Positions 43,106 to 52,900 of a DNA stretch of 64,000 nt are shown here, piece after piece; within the stretch, counting starts at the first letter, position 1, and each line of letters starts with the position of its first letter. This DNA is from Symmachiella dynata. GTDB lineage: Bacteria; Planctomycetota; Planctomycetia; Planctomycetales; Planctomycetaceae. Both the position numbers and the translations under genes were made by a program. Location of the stretch: assembly GCF_007747995.1 (NCBI RefSeq), contig NZ_CP036276.1:7492001-7556000 (forward strand), read 5' to 3'. The notes beneath the pieces are model-generated. The model was not told the origin of the DNA. It ran no database searches and saw nothing but the letters and a program-made list of their open reading frames with translations.

Positions 43106-44542
43106 TTAGGCCAACAAATCCTTGACGACGTGTGCCGGCAGAACGCCAGTCAATTTTTGGTTCAGTCCTTGGAATTTGTAGCTGAACTGTTCGTGATCAA
43201 AACCGAGCAGGTGCAAAACCGTGGCGTGGAAGTCACGGATGTGCAGTGGATCGCGGACGATGTTGTAGGAAAAATCGTCGGTTTCGCCGTAGACCGTCCC
43301 CGGCTTGGCGCCGCCTCCCGCCATCCACATGCTGAAACAGCGCGGATGGTGGTCGCGGCCGTAATTCGTTTTCGACAAGCTGCCTTGGGAGTAGATCGTG
43401 CGTCCGAATTCACCGCCCCAAATCACGAGCGTTTCATCCAGCATGCCGCGTTGTTCCAGGTCTTCCAGCAAGGCATAGCAAGGCTGATCGACATCCTTGC
43501 ATTGGTCCGGCATCCGTCCGCCGACGTTGCTGTGGTGGTCCCAGTTGTTGTGGTAGACCTGAATAAAGCGGACGCCTCGTTCAGCCAGCCGGCGAGCCAT
43601 CAAAGCGGTGTTGGCAAAGGATCCCGGTTTTTGGACATCCTCGCCGTATAGATCAAAAATGTGCTTGGGCTCGGAACTCATATCGGTCAGTTCCGGAACA
43701 CTGGCTTGCATGCGAAAGGCCATTTCGTATTGCTGGATCCGCGTCTGGATTTCCGGATCGCCCAGTGCGCCGTAATTGATCTCGTTGAGACGATTCAGAC
43801 CGTCAATCGATTTCTTGCGGAGTGCATCGGGAACGCCGGGAGGATTGTTAATGTAAAGAATCGGATCCCCCTTGCTGCGGAACGAGACCCCGGCGAATTG
43901 GCCCGGCAGGTACCCGCTGCTCCACAATCTTGAGGAGATCGCCTGTTCTTGCTCACGATTGCTGGGAACCGCCACCAGGACGACAAAGGAGGGCAGGTTT
44001 TCATTCATCGTCCCCAAGCCGTACGAGGCCCAAGAACCGAGACAGGGTCGCCCGGTCACTTGGTTGCCGGTTTGCATGGCGGCGATGGCTGGTTCGTGGT
44101 TGATGGCTTCGGTGTTCAAACTGCGCATCAAGCAGATGTCGTCCGCTTTTTTGGCCATCCACGGCAGAAGTTCGGTGTTCATCCACATCCCGCACTCACC
44201 GGCTTGGCTGAATTTGAACCGTGACGGGGCGATTGGGAAGCGCGCCTGCCCACTGGTCATCGTCGTCAGTCGCTGCCCTTTGCGAATGGAATCCGGCAGG
44301 TCTTTGTCGTACATCTCCTGCATAGCCGGCTTATAGTCGAACAGATCCATCTGCGCCGGTCCGCCGACCATGTGCAGATAAATCACGCGTTTGGCCTTGG
44401 GCGCGAAGTGCGGACCGACGGGCTGCGCGGCGGGAGAACCGATGGCCGATTGTCCGAGCATCGACATCAGAGCGGCGCCGCCGACGAGGTTCTTGCCACT
44501 TGTCAAAAACCGGCGGCGGGTGATTTCATCGATTGTATTCAT
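43106..44542 (-). CDS. DUF1501 protein with twin-arginine signal, partner of PSCyt1 protein
   Basis: 478 residues. Tat-type leader TRRRFLTSGKNLVGGAALMS, then the DUF1501 core: VIYLHMVGGPAQMDLFDYKP, MRSLNTEAINHEPAIAAMQT, FIQVYHNNWDHHSN, VIWGGEFGRTIYSQG and HHPRCFSMWMAGGG. This variant, with RSLNTEAINH and a full-length His-rich site, is the one that goes with DUF1549/DUF1553 cytochromes, and it follows one here by 27 bases. The pair is thought to process polysaccharides or their sulfate esters; this is unproven. Confidence 0.92.
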   Translation of the reverse strand: MNTIDEITRRRFLTSGKNLVGGAALMSMLGQSAIGSPAAQPVGPHFAPKAKRVIYLHMVGGPAQMDLFDYKPAMQEMYDKDLPDSIRKGQRLTTMTSGQARFPIAPSRFKFSQAGECGMWMNTELLPWMAKKADDICLMRSLNTEAINHEPAIAAMQTGNQVTGRPCLGSWASYGLGTMNENLPSFVVLVAVPSNREQEQAISSRLWSSGYLPGQFAGVSFRSKGDPILYINNPPGVPDALRKKSIDGLNRLNEINYGALGDPEIQTRIQQYEMAFRMQASVPELTDMSSEPKHIFDLYGEDVQKPGSFANTALMARRLAERGVRFIQVYHNNWDHHSNVGGRMPDQCKDVDQPCYALLEDLEQRGMLDETLVIWGGEFGRTIYSQGSLSKTNYGRDHHPRCFSMWMAGGGAKPGTVYGETDDFSYNIVRDPLHIRDFHATVLHLLGFDHEQFSYKFQGLNQKLTGVLPAHVVKDLLA

Positions 44543-44569
44543 GGTTTGACCTTTGCGATTGACGTCAAT

Positions 44570-47500
44570 TTATTTGTTCAGCGCTTCGTCAAGATTTAGG
44601 ATTTGATTGGCCAGCAATGTCCAGGCAGCAAGCTGAGCGGCATCCAATGTTTCATCAGCTTTTGACTCCCCGACGGCAATCAAGGCCTCTGCGTCTTTTG
44701 GATGCGATTGATAGTACGCCAGGAAGTCGTTGAGGTCCTTTTGCACAATGGACTGTTCTCGTCCGCGGACTGGACGACAGAGCACTTGTCGGAAGAGATG
44801 ATCAATGGATTTCTGATTATCGCTATCTCCTGCTTTCAACGCGCCTTCAGCCAGACGACGTGCCGGCTCGACGAATTGTGGGTCGTTGAGTGTGACCAAC
44901 GCTTGCAGCGGGGTGTTGGTCCGTTCGCGACTGACCGTGCAGAACTCACGACTCGGTGCATTAAACGCATCGAGGTTGGGTGGCGGAGCCATTCGTTTCC
45001 AAAAACTGTAAACCGTGCGACGATACAAGTCGTCCCCGTGGTCTTGTACATATTTGCGAGTATTGCTGCTCGGGAGACCCACGATGTCCCAAATGCCTTC
45101 CGGCTGGTACGGCTTGACGCCCGGACCGTACATTTTTCTCGAAAGCAGGCCGCTGGTGGCCAGGGCATAGTCGCGCACCATTTCGGCATCCATCCGAAAA
45201 CGTGGACCGCGTGACAGCAGGGTGTTGTCACGATCGATTTCCAACTTAGCCGGTGTGGTCACAGCTGCCTGTCGATAGGTCGCGCTCATCAGTATCTGCT
45301 TGAAGAACTGTTTGACGTTCCAACCATTTTCGCGGAAGTCGACTGCCAGCCAATCCAGCAATTCCGGATGGCTGGGTGCAGCGCCCATCACTCCGAAGTC
45401 TTCCGGAGTGACGACAATGCCTTGCCCGAAGAGTTGCTGCCAGAATCGATTGACGGTCACGCGTGCTGTGAGTGGATTCGCCGGATCGATAATCCATTGC
45501 GCCAGACCCAGGCGATTGTTGGGAGCACCCTCGGGTTGCGGATGCAGTCCCGATGGTGTCGCTGCCACCACCTTTTCGCCTAGCTGGTCATATTCCCCCC
45601 GCATAAGCACGAAGCCGGTGGGTGGCGAATCCATTTTTTCGCGCTGAATATGCGTGACCGGACTGCGTGCGCTGATCGCTTCGCGTTCGCCTTCCAATCG
45701 AGAGACCGTTGCCATGAGCGCTGGATACTCGGAATCAGCGGTGATGAGATAATAGTCAAACAGCGCCTTCCGTTGTTCCGCAGTCCGCTCCTCTGCCGCT
45801 GTGGCGAGGATAGATTTGATTGCAGAAATCTCTGCGATTTTCTTCACATCCGCAGCGGGAAGTGCGCGATTGTAGATGCGGAAATCTTGAACCGTACCAC
45901 CGTCAAACACGTTTGCGTCGCTTCGGCGACCGATGCGTAGAGGAGTCTCTGTGCGGAGGGTGGCGTCGGGCTTCAATGTGTTTTTATCGACCTTCAGCTT
46001 CTGCTCCACACCATCGACATAAATCTTGACGCCACCCGGTTTGGCGGTTCCATCGTAGGTCAGGACGACGTGCTGCCATTGCCCGGGCTTGACCACTTTT
46101 TCTTGCGTCACAACTTTGATCGCGTTCGCCGGCCATGCATCGACAAGGTGAACGGCTAAGGCGTTGCCGTTTAACCACAGGTCCCAACCACGGAACCCGC
46201 TTTTTTCATCCATGCGGGCAAAGATGCTGCTGGGTTGTCCTTTGTCACCCACCTTGATCCAGGCTCCGCAACTGAAGGGCTGGTCCTTTTCAAAATCGCC
46301 GAGTCCACCCAGATCGAAAGTCGCTTCGGGGGTCAGCACGGCAGCTGGGCCGAGTTTGCCGTCGGTGCTCCAAGTCACCTCACCGGTCGCCGGGAATTGA
46401 TCGGGATTACCAGCAAGGTTTTTCGCCGCGTTACCCGTGCCTTCATTCAACGGAGCGTGCACGACAAGTCCGTCGGTGGAGATATCACTGCCTAACGATT
46501 CAGGAGTCGTCTTCGCCAACCAATTATCAAAGTCACCGGTCGCTGCTTGCTTGCGTGCATCGCGCTGTGCGGTGGCTGCGGCGATTTCTGCAGGAAGTGC
46601 CTGCCAGCGCGATTTGTCTTTTTCAGCAGGCACGATCAAGACCGGACCGCGTCCGTCTTTGACGTTTCCGTCTTTGGCCTGTTGCGTTGTGTTGCGAAAG
46701 TAGGCTGCGAGGGAGTAATAATCTTTGGCGGTGAAATCGTCGAACTTGTGATCGTGACATTGGCTGCAATTGGTGGTCAGTCCCAGATAGACCCATCCCA
46801 ATGTCTGAACGCGATCGGCGGCATAGAGCGCCAGATTCTCCTCATCGATCGTCCCCCCTTCGTTGGTGGTCATATTGCACCGCTGAAAACCGGTGGCAAT
46901 CAGTTGATCATCGGTTGGGTTTTCTAAGAGATCACCGGCAAGTTGCTCCACCGTGAATGCGTCAAAAGGTTGGTTGGCATTGAATGCCCGAATCACCCAA
47001 TCTCGATACGGCCACATTTCACGATAATTGTCAAAATGTAATCCGTGCGTATCGCTGTAACGAGCCGCATCCAACCAGTAGCGGGCCCGGTGCTCGCCCC
47101 AAGCGGTCGACTTCATCAGCTTGTCGATCCAATCCGATAGGGCAGCATCTTGCCGCGCCTTGTAATCCTTCACAAATGCATCCGCATCTTTTGGCGCGGG
47201 AGGCAATCCGGTGATGTCCAGATGCAATCTGCGGAACAATGTATGAGGATCGGCCTCGGCCGCTGGAGTTAAGCCATTCTGTTCCAACTTGGCCAGCACG
47301 AATTGATCGATGGCATTCTTGGCCCAGCCTGCTTGCTTCACTGGCGGTGGCTGTTGACGTTCAGGAGCAATGAAAGACCAGTGCTGCTGGTACTCCGCCC
47401 CTTGCGCGATCCATTTTTTAAGGATTGTTTTCTGCGCAGCGGTCAGAGTTTTTTTGGACTCCAACGGAGGCATTACGAGGTCGGCGTCGTCGGTCAGGAT

Positions 47501-47773
47501 ACGGGCGATTAGCTCGCTTTTATCCGGCTCGCCGGCGGTGATCGCTCCCAGCTCGACGGCGACGTCGCGGTGGTCGAGGCGCAGGTCGGCTTTGCGGGAG
47601 GCGCTGTCCGCCCCGTGACAGGCAAAGCAGTTCTCGGCCAGGATTGGTCGAACGTCCCGATTGTACTCGATCGGTTCCGCAGCCCGGGCGGGCGCTGCGC
47701 ATATAGAAAGAATTGACAGCAGCGCGGCAACCAATAGGGGCCATGCTCGATCAGTTTTTTCAGCAGTCTTCAT
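44570..47773 (-). CDS. PSCyt1/DUF1549/DUF1553 protein with LamG insert
   Basis: 1067 residues. Signal peptide to residue ~31 (CAAPARAAEP). The planctomycete cytochrome C domain (about 40-120) has its haem motif at Cys49-x2-Cys52-His53 (ENCFACHGAD). DUF1549 follows (about 140-350), with a second haem motif, CSQCHDHKFD. A LamG/concanavalin-like insert (about 430-640; LVVHAPLNEGTGNAAKNLAG, FRIYNRALPAADVKKI) separates it from DUF1553 (about 740-1010; RVTVNRFWQQLFGQGIV, LMSATYRQ). Probably a periplasmic redox protein acting on complex glycans. Operon with the DUF1501 gene. Confidence 0.94.
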   Translation of the reverse strand: MKTAEKTDRAWPLLVAALLSILSICAAPARAAEPIEYNRDVRPILAENCFACHGADSASRKADLRLDHRDVAVELGAITAGEPDKSELIARILTDDADLVMPPLESKKTLTAAQKTILKKWIAQGAEYQQHWSFIAPERQQPPPVKQAGWAKNAIDQFVLAKLEQNGLTPAAEADPHTLFRRLHLDITGLPPAPKDADAFVKDYKARQDAALSDWIDKLMKSTAWGEHRARYWLDAARYSDTHGLHFDNYREMWPYRDWVIRAFNANQPFDAFTVEQLAGDLLENPTDDQLIATGFQRCNMTTNEGGTIDEENLALYAADRVQTLGWVYLGLTTNCSQCHDHKFDDFTAKDYYSLAAYFRNTTQQAKDGNVKDGRGPVLIVPAEKDKSRWQALPAEIAAATAQRDARKQAATGDFDNWLAKTTPESLGSDISTDGLVVHAPLNEGTGNAAKNLAGNPDQFPATGEVTWSTDGKLGPAAVLTPEATFDLGGLGDFEKDQPFSCGAWIKVGDKGQPSSIFARMDEKSGFRGWDLWLNGNALAVHLVDAWPANAIKVVTQEKVVKPGQWQHVVLTYDGTAKPGGVKIYVDGVEQKLKVDKNTLKPDATLRTETPLRIGRRSDANVFDGGTVQDFRIYNRALPAADVKKIAEISAIKSILATAAEERTAEQRKALFDYYLITADSEYPALMATVSRLEGEREAISARSPVTHIQREKMDSPPTGFVLMRGEYDQLGEKVVAATPSGLHPQPEGAPNNRLGLAQWIIDPANPLTARVTVNRFWQQLFGQGIVVTPEDFGVMGAAPSHPELLDWLAVDFRENGWNVKQFFKQILMSATYRQAAVTTPAKLEIDRDNTLLSRGPRFRMDAEMVRDYALATSGLLSRKMYGPGVKPYQPEGIWDIVGLPSSNTRKYVQDHGDDLYRRTVYSFWKRMAPPPNLDAFNAPSREFCTVSRERTNTPLQALVTLNDPQFVEPARRLAEGALKAGDSDNQKSIDHLFRQVLCRPVRGREQSIVQKDLNDFLAYYQSHPKDAEALIAVGESKADETLDAAQLAAWTLLANQILNLDEALNK

Positions 47774-47800
47774 TCCAAATCATCCTCGTTCGTCGACTAG

Positions 47801-48517
47801 TCATCGTGGCAGGCCACGACTCCAATACTTGACACCGCTGCGAATATGCCGCTCCATCGCTCGTGCAGACTGTTTGGCGTTGCCTGCAATGAGCGCGTCG
47901 ACAATGGCCAGGTGTTCGCTGGCTTCTTCAGTGAATCGATAATAGTCGTTGATTGCAATGCGTTCGTCCCAAGCTGCGTCGCGAAATGCGCGAAACAACA
48001 GTTTGAGGCGGCTGATCTCCATCGCCAGAAATCGATTGCCGCATGATTCGGCGATTAAGTCATGCAGCGAGCTATCCAGAATACGCGCCTTCTCCACAAA
48101 GGAGCCGTTACGGCGTTTTACCTTTTCCATGCTCCGCAATGATTCGGCCAGTTCGTGCAAGCGGGTCAAATCGATCCGGCCACACGCATGTTGCGTTGCT
48201 TCGCATTCGAGTGCCCGTCGCACTTGGCAGACTTCTTCGACATCGGCAATTGATAACTGACGCACAACAGCGCCGCAATTAGGAGCGAAATCAATGATCC
48301 CGGTCCCCTCCAGCTGCACCAGCGCTTCACGAATCGGCGTCGAGCTGACCTGAAAACGTTGGGAGAGATCCTTGATGACCAAGTGCTGACCTGCTCGCAG
48401 CTTGCCCTGGAAAATCTCGCTAAGCAGCAACTCCGCCACCATTTTGCGCCGCTGCCCATGATCGCATTTCGTCTGGGGCCGGCAGGTTGCGGCGGGTACT
48501 CCCAGCATCCTCGTCAT
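47801..48517 (-). CDS. GntR-family regulator, FCD type (FadR subfamily)
   Basis: 238 residues from ATG 48517 (GGAG seven bases upstream). The N-terminal winged helix (about 25-85) has LVIKDLSQRFQVSSTPIREA and LVQLEGTGIIDFAPNCGAVV. The FCD ligand domain follows (about 95-220), with LHDLIAESCGNRFLA and EHLAIVDALIAGNAKQSARA containing metal-binding His positions. Such regulators sense carboxylates or sugar acids. It lies upstream of and co-directional with the PSCyt1/DUF1501 operon, 27 bases away, so it may belong to that operon and control it. A palindrome at 48674 may be its operator. Confidence 0.9.
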   Translation of the reverse strand: MTRMLGVPAATCRPQTKCDHGQRRKMVAELLLSEIFQGKLRAGQHLVIKDLSQRFQVSSTPIREALVQLEGTGIIDFAPNCGAVVRQLSIADVEEVCQVRRALECEATQHACGRIDLTRLHELAESLRSMEKVKRRNGSFVEKARILDSSLHDLIAESCGNRFLAMEISRLKLLFRAFRDAAWDERIAINDYYRFTEEASEHLAIVDALIAGNAKQSARAMERHIRSGVKYWSRGLPR

Positions 48518-48918
48518 GGACTGGCTCCGATCAGCAAAAAAGGGGGGAATATCAAATATACGACGGAGCACTGCGGGTGCTCAAGCCTGGAGACCAGTAG
48601 TGCTGCTCGCGACCATAAGCGATCCCCAGGTGTCGTCTCCTATTGTCAACAACAAGACCAAGTCGCACAAGGCGATTATGCATAATCCTTTGATGATTGT
48701 CCATAATTAGCACGGGCTAGCTGGGGTGAGTCAACGCGATTCATGGGGGACAACAATTGCTACATGCGGTCTGTTTTATAAGGTTCTGCCGCGAAACATT
48801 TTTTTGACAGAAGCTGAATCTACCAGTAAGCTGAGCTTTGACTTATCGTTCAACGGCTTCAATCATATTCGTTGTCCCCCCATTTTTTTTCTCAACCGGC
48901 TTAAGGGATGCTGACCTA
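48518..48918. other. divergent intergenic region
   Basis: 401 bases between the GntR regulator and the CBS protein. It holds the palindrome at 48674-48687. No other element can be supported. Confidence 0.4.
48674..48687. promoter_or_regulatory. 14 bp perfect palindrome, candidate GntR operator
   Basis: GATTATGCATAATC is its own reverse complement and lies ~160 bases upstream of the GntR start. Length and AT-rich symmetry suit FadR-type binding sites, though the usual core for this subfamily (TGGT-N-ACCA) is absent. Confidence 0.35.
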
Positions 48919-49353
48919 ATGAATGCAAAAATCGCAGATCTCATGACAGAGAAAGTCATGTCGGCCACACCGCACCAGTCAGTCGCCCATGTGCGTGACG
49001 TGATGCAGTCGCACTCAGTGAATTGCATGCCGGTCGTTGACTCCGACGGTGCACCGGTAGGAATCGTGACCAGTACCGACGTCCTTCATGCCGAGAAAGA
49101 TGGGACGCCAATCAGTCATATCATGACGGAGAAAATCTACAGCGTTCCGCAATATGGTGATGTCTCCCTCGCCGCCCGGATTATGGTCAATCACCGGATT
49201 CATCATGTGTTGGTGACGCATGAGGGACATTTGGTCGGCATCATCAGTTCGTTCGATTTACTCCGCCTTGTCGAGGATCATCGTTTTGTGATGAAGAACG
49301 CGCCTGACGTGTCGGCACGCGGCGGGAAACGCAAGAAATCTGAGTCCGTCTGA
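48919..49353 (+). CDS. stand-alone CBS-domain pair protein
   Basis: 144 residues from ATG 48919; an upstream ATG at 48838 would add a hydrophobic run without a site. Two CBS repeats: residues ~8-60 (IADLMTEKVMSATPHQSVAH, CMPVVDSDGAPVGIVTSTDV) and ~70-125 (HIMTEKIYSVPQYGDVSLAA, HHVLVTHEGHLVGIISSFDL). Such pairs bind adenine nucleotides and act as energy sensors. No attached effector domain and no obvious operon partner. The basic C-terminus (GGKRKKSE) is unusual. Confidence 0.9.
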   Translation: MNAKIADLMTEKVMSATPHQSVAHVRDVMQSHSVNCMPVVDSDGAPVGIVTSTDVLHAEKDGTPISHIMTEKIYSVPQYGDVSLAARIMVNHRIHHVLVTHEGHLVGIISSFDLLRLVEDHRFVMKNAPDVSARGGKRKKSESV

Positions 49354-49449
49354 TCTTGTACGTCCTGGGTGCTTAGCCGCGCATTCACGAATCGAACGAA
49401 GCGTTGTCGCGTCATGCGCAGAACGTTTGAAGAGACGTCGATCAAAATG

Positions 49450-50688
49450 TCAGGGCGCGACGAGTCGATTCGGACGGGACCAGATGACGCGGGCGACGAA
49501 TAGCGCGCCGGTGGCGCCGCGCTTGTGGGCCATGGGACGTGCTTTGCCGAAAATCCCCTCGGACACGGTGACCCACGACTCTCCGGCGGTGATCGCGGCG
49601 GCTCCAAAGTTGCCAAGCGTTGCGCCCCGCTCGGGGACCAGAATCGTTTCTCCGGCGCGCTGCACCTGCAGCTTTTCAACGTCGACACGCCCGATAAACA
49701 GCGGAGCGCGATGTCGCATGATGTGGTCGTTGTTCGCGCCACGACGGGTGTAGACCAAAAACAATCCGTCGCTGTGCGCCAGCCAATGCTGTTGCGTGTT
49801 GTAACTGCCCAATTCGGTCCCATCGTCGAACGTCCAAGGCTTGAGTGGTTCGAAATGCAAACCGTCATCGCTCACCGTGACGTAGGCCTTGAGGTCATTG
49901 CGGACTGTGAGGTAATACCGATCACCGAATCGAATGAGCGATGGTTCGACAAGTCCGCGGACGACATCGAGGTTGAACTCCGTACCATGCTCCACATACA
50001 CCAAGCGGTCACCCTCGACGCGGCAGCGGGCGACCATGACCGAGAAGGGAGACTTGCCGTCGGGACCGTAATAAAACGGCAGCAGCAGGCTGCCATCAGG
50101 TTCGACCAGCCATTGCGCGCAAGCGCAACGGGCAAAATTGAATTTCCGGTCCGCGGGCATTTCTAAAATCCGCCATTTCGTCCATTGGTTTTTATCGGGA
50201 TCGAACAGCGAATAGGACGTTTGAGCGCTGCGGGTCTTGTCCTCAAGTTGTTCCCCCTTTTTGCTATAGCGAACCTGCGTGCCGATGGCGATCAACTTGC
50301 CGCTAGCGGCATGCCAACCCGGTGTGACATCGGCCACGGCCACCGCAACGCCGCTTGGTTCGCGTACCCAATCCAATTCGGGGATGGCGGTCGGACCGGT
50401 CCAGGACTTGCCCATGTTCTTTGTCTGCAAGATGCTGATACCGGAATAGAAATCCGAGACATGCAGATGCTTTTGCAGTGTGACGATGACTTTGGGCATG
50501 CCGTTGTCACCATAACCAGGGATCGCCGCAGCGCGGGGATGAAACCACAGGAACTTTCCGTCATCGTGTTCCAGGACTGTTTCGAGTTTGACCTGAAAGG
50601 TGAGCGGCACCTCGGTCTTGTCGTCTCCACGAGCGTTCACCGCTAGCAGAGAAAAAATCGTCATCGCGGCGAAACAGATTCTGCGCAT
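49450..50688 (-). CDS. secreted sialidase-like (BNR repeat) protein
   Basis: 412 residues from ATG 50688 (AGGAA six bases upstream). Signal peptide MRRICFAAMTIFSLLAVNAR, cut before GDDKTE. The body is a six-bladed propeller of the exo-alpha-sialidase superfamily, with BNR-type motifs (NMGKSWTGP, VSDDGLHFEP) and blade strands YYLTVRNDLKAYVTV and LVYTRRGANNDH. The arginine triad of true sialidases cannot be confirmed by eye, so the substrate is open. Planctomycetes have many such proteins linked to glycan breakdown. Confidence 0.8.
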   Translation of the reverse strand: MRRICFAAMTIFSLLAVNARGDDKTEVPLTFQVKLETVLEHDDGKFLWFHPRAAAIPGYGDNGMPKVIVTLQKHLHVSDFYSGISILQTKNMGKSWTGPTAIPELDWVREPSGVAVAVADVTPGWHAASGKLIAIGTQVRYSKKGEQLEDKTRSAQTSYSLFDPDKNQWTKWRILEMPADRKFNFARCACAQWLVEPDGSLLLPFYYGPDGKSPFSVMVARCRVEGDRLVYVEHGTEFNLDVVRGLVEPSLIRFGDRYYLTVRNDLKAYVTVSDDGLHFEPLKPWTFDDGTELGSYNTQQHWLAHSDGLFLVYTRRGANNDHIMRHRAPLFIGRVDVEKLQVQRAGETILVPERGATLGNFGAAAITAGESWVTVSEGIFGKARPMAHKRGATGALFVARVIWSRPNRLVAP

Positions 50689-50802
50689 GTCAAGTTCCTG
50701 CATCCGAAAGGGGAAGGGAATGGCGAGACCACCATTTTTGACAGGCTATCAAAAACGGCGCGCAGAGTACCAGTCAGTATGTCGCTGGAGGACCGGGCCG
50801 AT

Positions 50803-51303
50803 TTACCACCGCGGTATCTCGTTCCAATCCAACTTCACATTGCCGGGCGAGGGAATCGGACGGAGAAACATTCCGCCGCTGTCGTAGGTGCCACGCCGAG
50901 TGAATCGGCACCATGTCAGCCGGACCAAGACGAATTGAGAACAACCGTTGGGAAGCTCAAAGCCAACTGCAACTTTCGTATGCGGCAGTGGTCCATCGTG
51001 GCTGAAGCCAACTCCGTGTGAGGAGATATCTCGTCCGGTCACCAGATACGCCTCGCCGGTTGGCTGTTCGGATTGCTCATCGATGTCGAATAGGGCAATC
51101 GATTTGTTGAACGGGACCCGGTGGTTGTTGCGACGTTCAATGGAGTCGATCGGATGCTGCCATTGGGTGAGAATGTCGCGCACCAGAAACTGCACTTCGT
51201 CCAATAGTTGTAGCGTCGATTGTCCGCAATCCAACTCGGCCACATCCATGGGCTCACGCATCTCATTGGATGGATCGATATCGGTCAGACTCGGATTGGC
51301 CAT
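50803..51303 (-). CDS. PilZ-domain protein
   Basis: 166 residues from ATG 51303 (AAGGA upstream). An N-terminal helical part (about 20-52) precedes a PilZ domain (about 55-160). Both c-di-GMP motifs are present: Arg58-x3-Arg62 in ERRNNHRVPF and DxSxxG in GRDISSHGVGF. It therefore probably binds cyclic di-GMP and acts as an effector in motility, stalk or matrix control. No diguanylate cyclase is nearby. The nearest upstream gene on the same strand lies about 380 bases away. Confidence 0.8.
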   Translation of the reverse strand: MANPSLTDIDPSNEMREPMDVAELDCGQSTLQLLDEVQFLVRDILTQWQHPIDSIERRNNHRVPFNKSIALFDIDEQSEQPTGEAYLVTGRDISSHGVGFSHDGPLPHTKVAVGFELPNGCSQFVLVRLTWCRFTRRGTYDSGGMFLRPIPSPGNVKLDWNEIPRW

Positions 51304-51685
51304 GCGAGTTCCTTGGGATATGGAGTATTGCTTGAGCTGCGTTCCCTGCCGGGCTGACAAGGTTTGTCAATAACTTCGCTTGAATGCAAGAAGTCGCAAG
51401 AGAAACCTAGCCCCTGCTTTCGGGCGGGGCAAATCGCCGGCGGGGCTGAGACTCCCAATCACGGGGAGCACGCCTCACCGCCGGTGATGCGTTGGGGAAA
51501 CATCGCGCCCCTGCCGAACGAGCGTCTAAGGGATAATCCCTAGAGAAGTCTGGCGCGTCGAACAGCGGGGCGAAAAACGGCGATGCTGCAAAAGCGCATC
51601 ATCAGCCGATCGACAGTGGCCAAAAATTTTTAAATGTTTTGCCAAATTGCAGCAGTCTCTTCGCTGCTTTGGTGGCAATCGAGGG
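51304..51685. other. 382 bp intergenic region
   Basis: Between the DUF6807 stop (51686) and the PilZ start (51303), both on the minus strand. It contains GC-rich inverted stretches near 51411-51431 (GCCCCTGC...GGGGC) but no T run, so I call no terminator. No gene seen. Confidence 0.35.
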
Positions 51686-52690
51686 CTATTTGCCCTTGGC
51701 CAACTCAGCGACAAACTGGTCATAACGCTGCTGGATTTCTTCGCGCGTGGGGGTTTCGCCGGTAATGACGTTGACACGGTAGCGGACCTGCAACGGTTGG
51801 TCCTCGGAGACTTTCGCCGTGAAAAACGCGCCGAAGCGGCCATAGGGGCGTTCGGAAAATCGCGATGGCTTGGGCATGCTGGGATCTTCGAAGTATTCAA
51901 AGGTGTAGCGACGACCATTCAACTCATAAGTCATGGCAAACCAACCGAGGTCGATATGTTTGTTTGGTTCGGTTTTGTCGTTAGCTTGGAAGGCTTCGGC
52001 TTGTTCGGGAAATCCGGCGGGACGAACGTAACGGGCCCCATCGGTTTCAGCAATCTCTTGCGCGGCGCGGATTTGAAACCCAGCATGTTGCCGGTCGCCG
52101 GTCAGCGTGATCGAGCCCCGTTTGCTGGTGAGTGTCGACTCAAAATCGATTTGGAACCCCTTGCCTTTCAGGTCCCCACTGAGGGGACGGAAAGTGAAAT
52201 CGCGAGCTTCAATGATCACCGGTTTGCCTTCGCGGTCGATCCAATGGATTTCGGCAATCATGCGAGCTTGCTTCTCGTCCGCTGCAAGTTCTTGAAAGCC
52301 GATATGCCGTTGATGTTCGCCTTTCTTGCAATGCCAGAAATCGAGTTCCTGCCCTTCGAATTGCGTCTTGTTGAAACCAAAGAAAATCCCGCGGTGATGC
52401 GTGAATTTACCGTGCGGGCCTTTGGTGATGATGTCCTCGCTACCCGGTCCAAAAACGTGATGAAAGACCTTAAAGGTCTCGTGGGCCCGTTTTTCGGTCG
52501 AGGTGTCATAGGCATGCATATAACGCACAACCGGTTGGTCCCCATACTTGAGATCGGTCGTGCCGGCTTGTGGGTCGTCCTGCCAGGAGAAGGTCTTCGC
52601 CGACTTGTCCTCAGCAGCGGACAGCGTGGAGGCTACAAACAACAGGGCTACCGCTACGACACTACTCAACAGGGATTTAAAAGATCGCAT
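51686..52690 (-). CDS. secreted DUF6807 (PmoA-family) protein
   Basis: 334 residues from ATG 52690 (AGGAT eight bases upstream). Signal peptide MRSFKSLLSSVVAVALLFVA to STLSAAED. The body is a beta-rich fold with FTHHRGIFFGFNKTQFEGQE, DFWHCKKGEHQRHIGF, YVRPAGFPEQ and GWFAMTYELNGRRYTFEYFE, typical of the DUF6807/PmoA-like family that planctomycetes encode in many copies. Function unknown; the recurrent genomic company is sugar oxidoreductases and sulfatases. It is divergent from the DUF1501 gene at 52901, with 210 bases between starts. Confidence 0.85.
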   Translation of the reverse strand: MRSFKSLLSSVVAVALLFVASTLSAAEDKSAKTFSWQDDPQAGTTDLKYGDQPVVRYMHAYDTSTEKRAHETFKVFHHVFGPGSEDIITKGPHGKFTHHRGIFFGFNKTQFEGQELDFWHCKKGEHQRHIGFQELAADEKQARMIAEIHWIDREGKPVIIEARDFTFRPLSGDLKGKGFQIDFESTLTSKRGSITLTGDRQHAGFQIRAAQEIAETDGARYVRPAGFPEQAEAFQANDKTEPNKHIDLGWFAMTYELNGRRYTFEYFEDPSMPKPSRFSERPYGRFGAFFTAKVSEDQPLQVRYRVNVITGETPTREEIQQRYDQFVAELAKGK

Positions 52691-52900
52691 GAACGTCATC
52701 CTATTCCGAAATCGCCAAACATTTGTCATGGTTATTGGTGTCCAGTCATTGTACGGAATGTCTGGGCAAATCGGAATGGTCTCGCGAGGACTCGACCAAC
52801 ACGTGGTTTCCGATTGTTGGCATCAACCAAATTTGATATGTTGGTACGTGCTGCGAAATCTCTTCGTCGTCGAAGGCCTTCGTCAAAGGATGCGATTGAT

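Noticed and set aside
51647-52900. Long N-terminal extension of the third DUF1501 frame
   Set aside because: Antisense to the DUF6807 gene. The Tat leader and a good ribosome-binding site place the real start at 52901.
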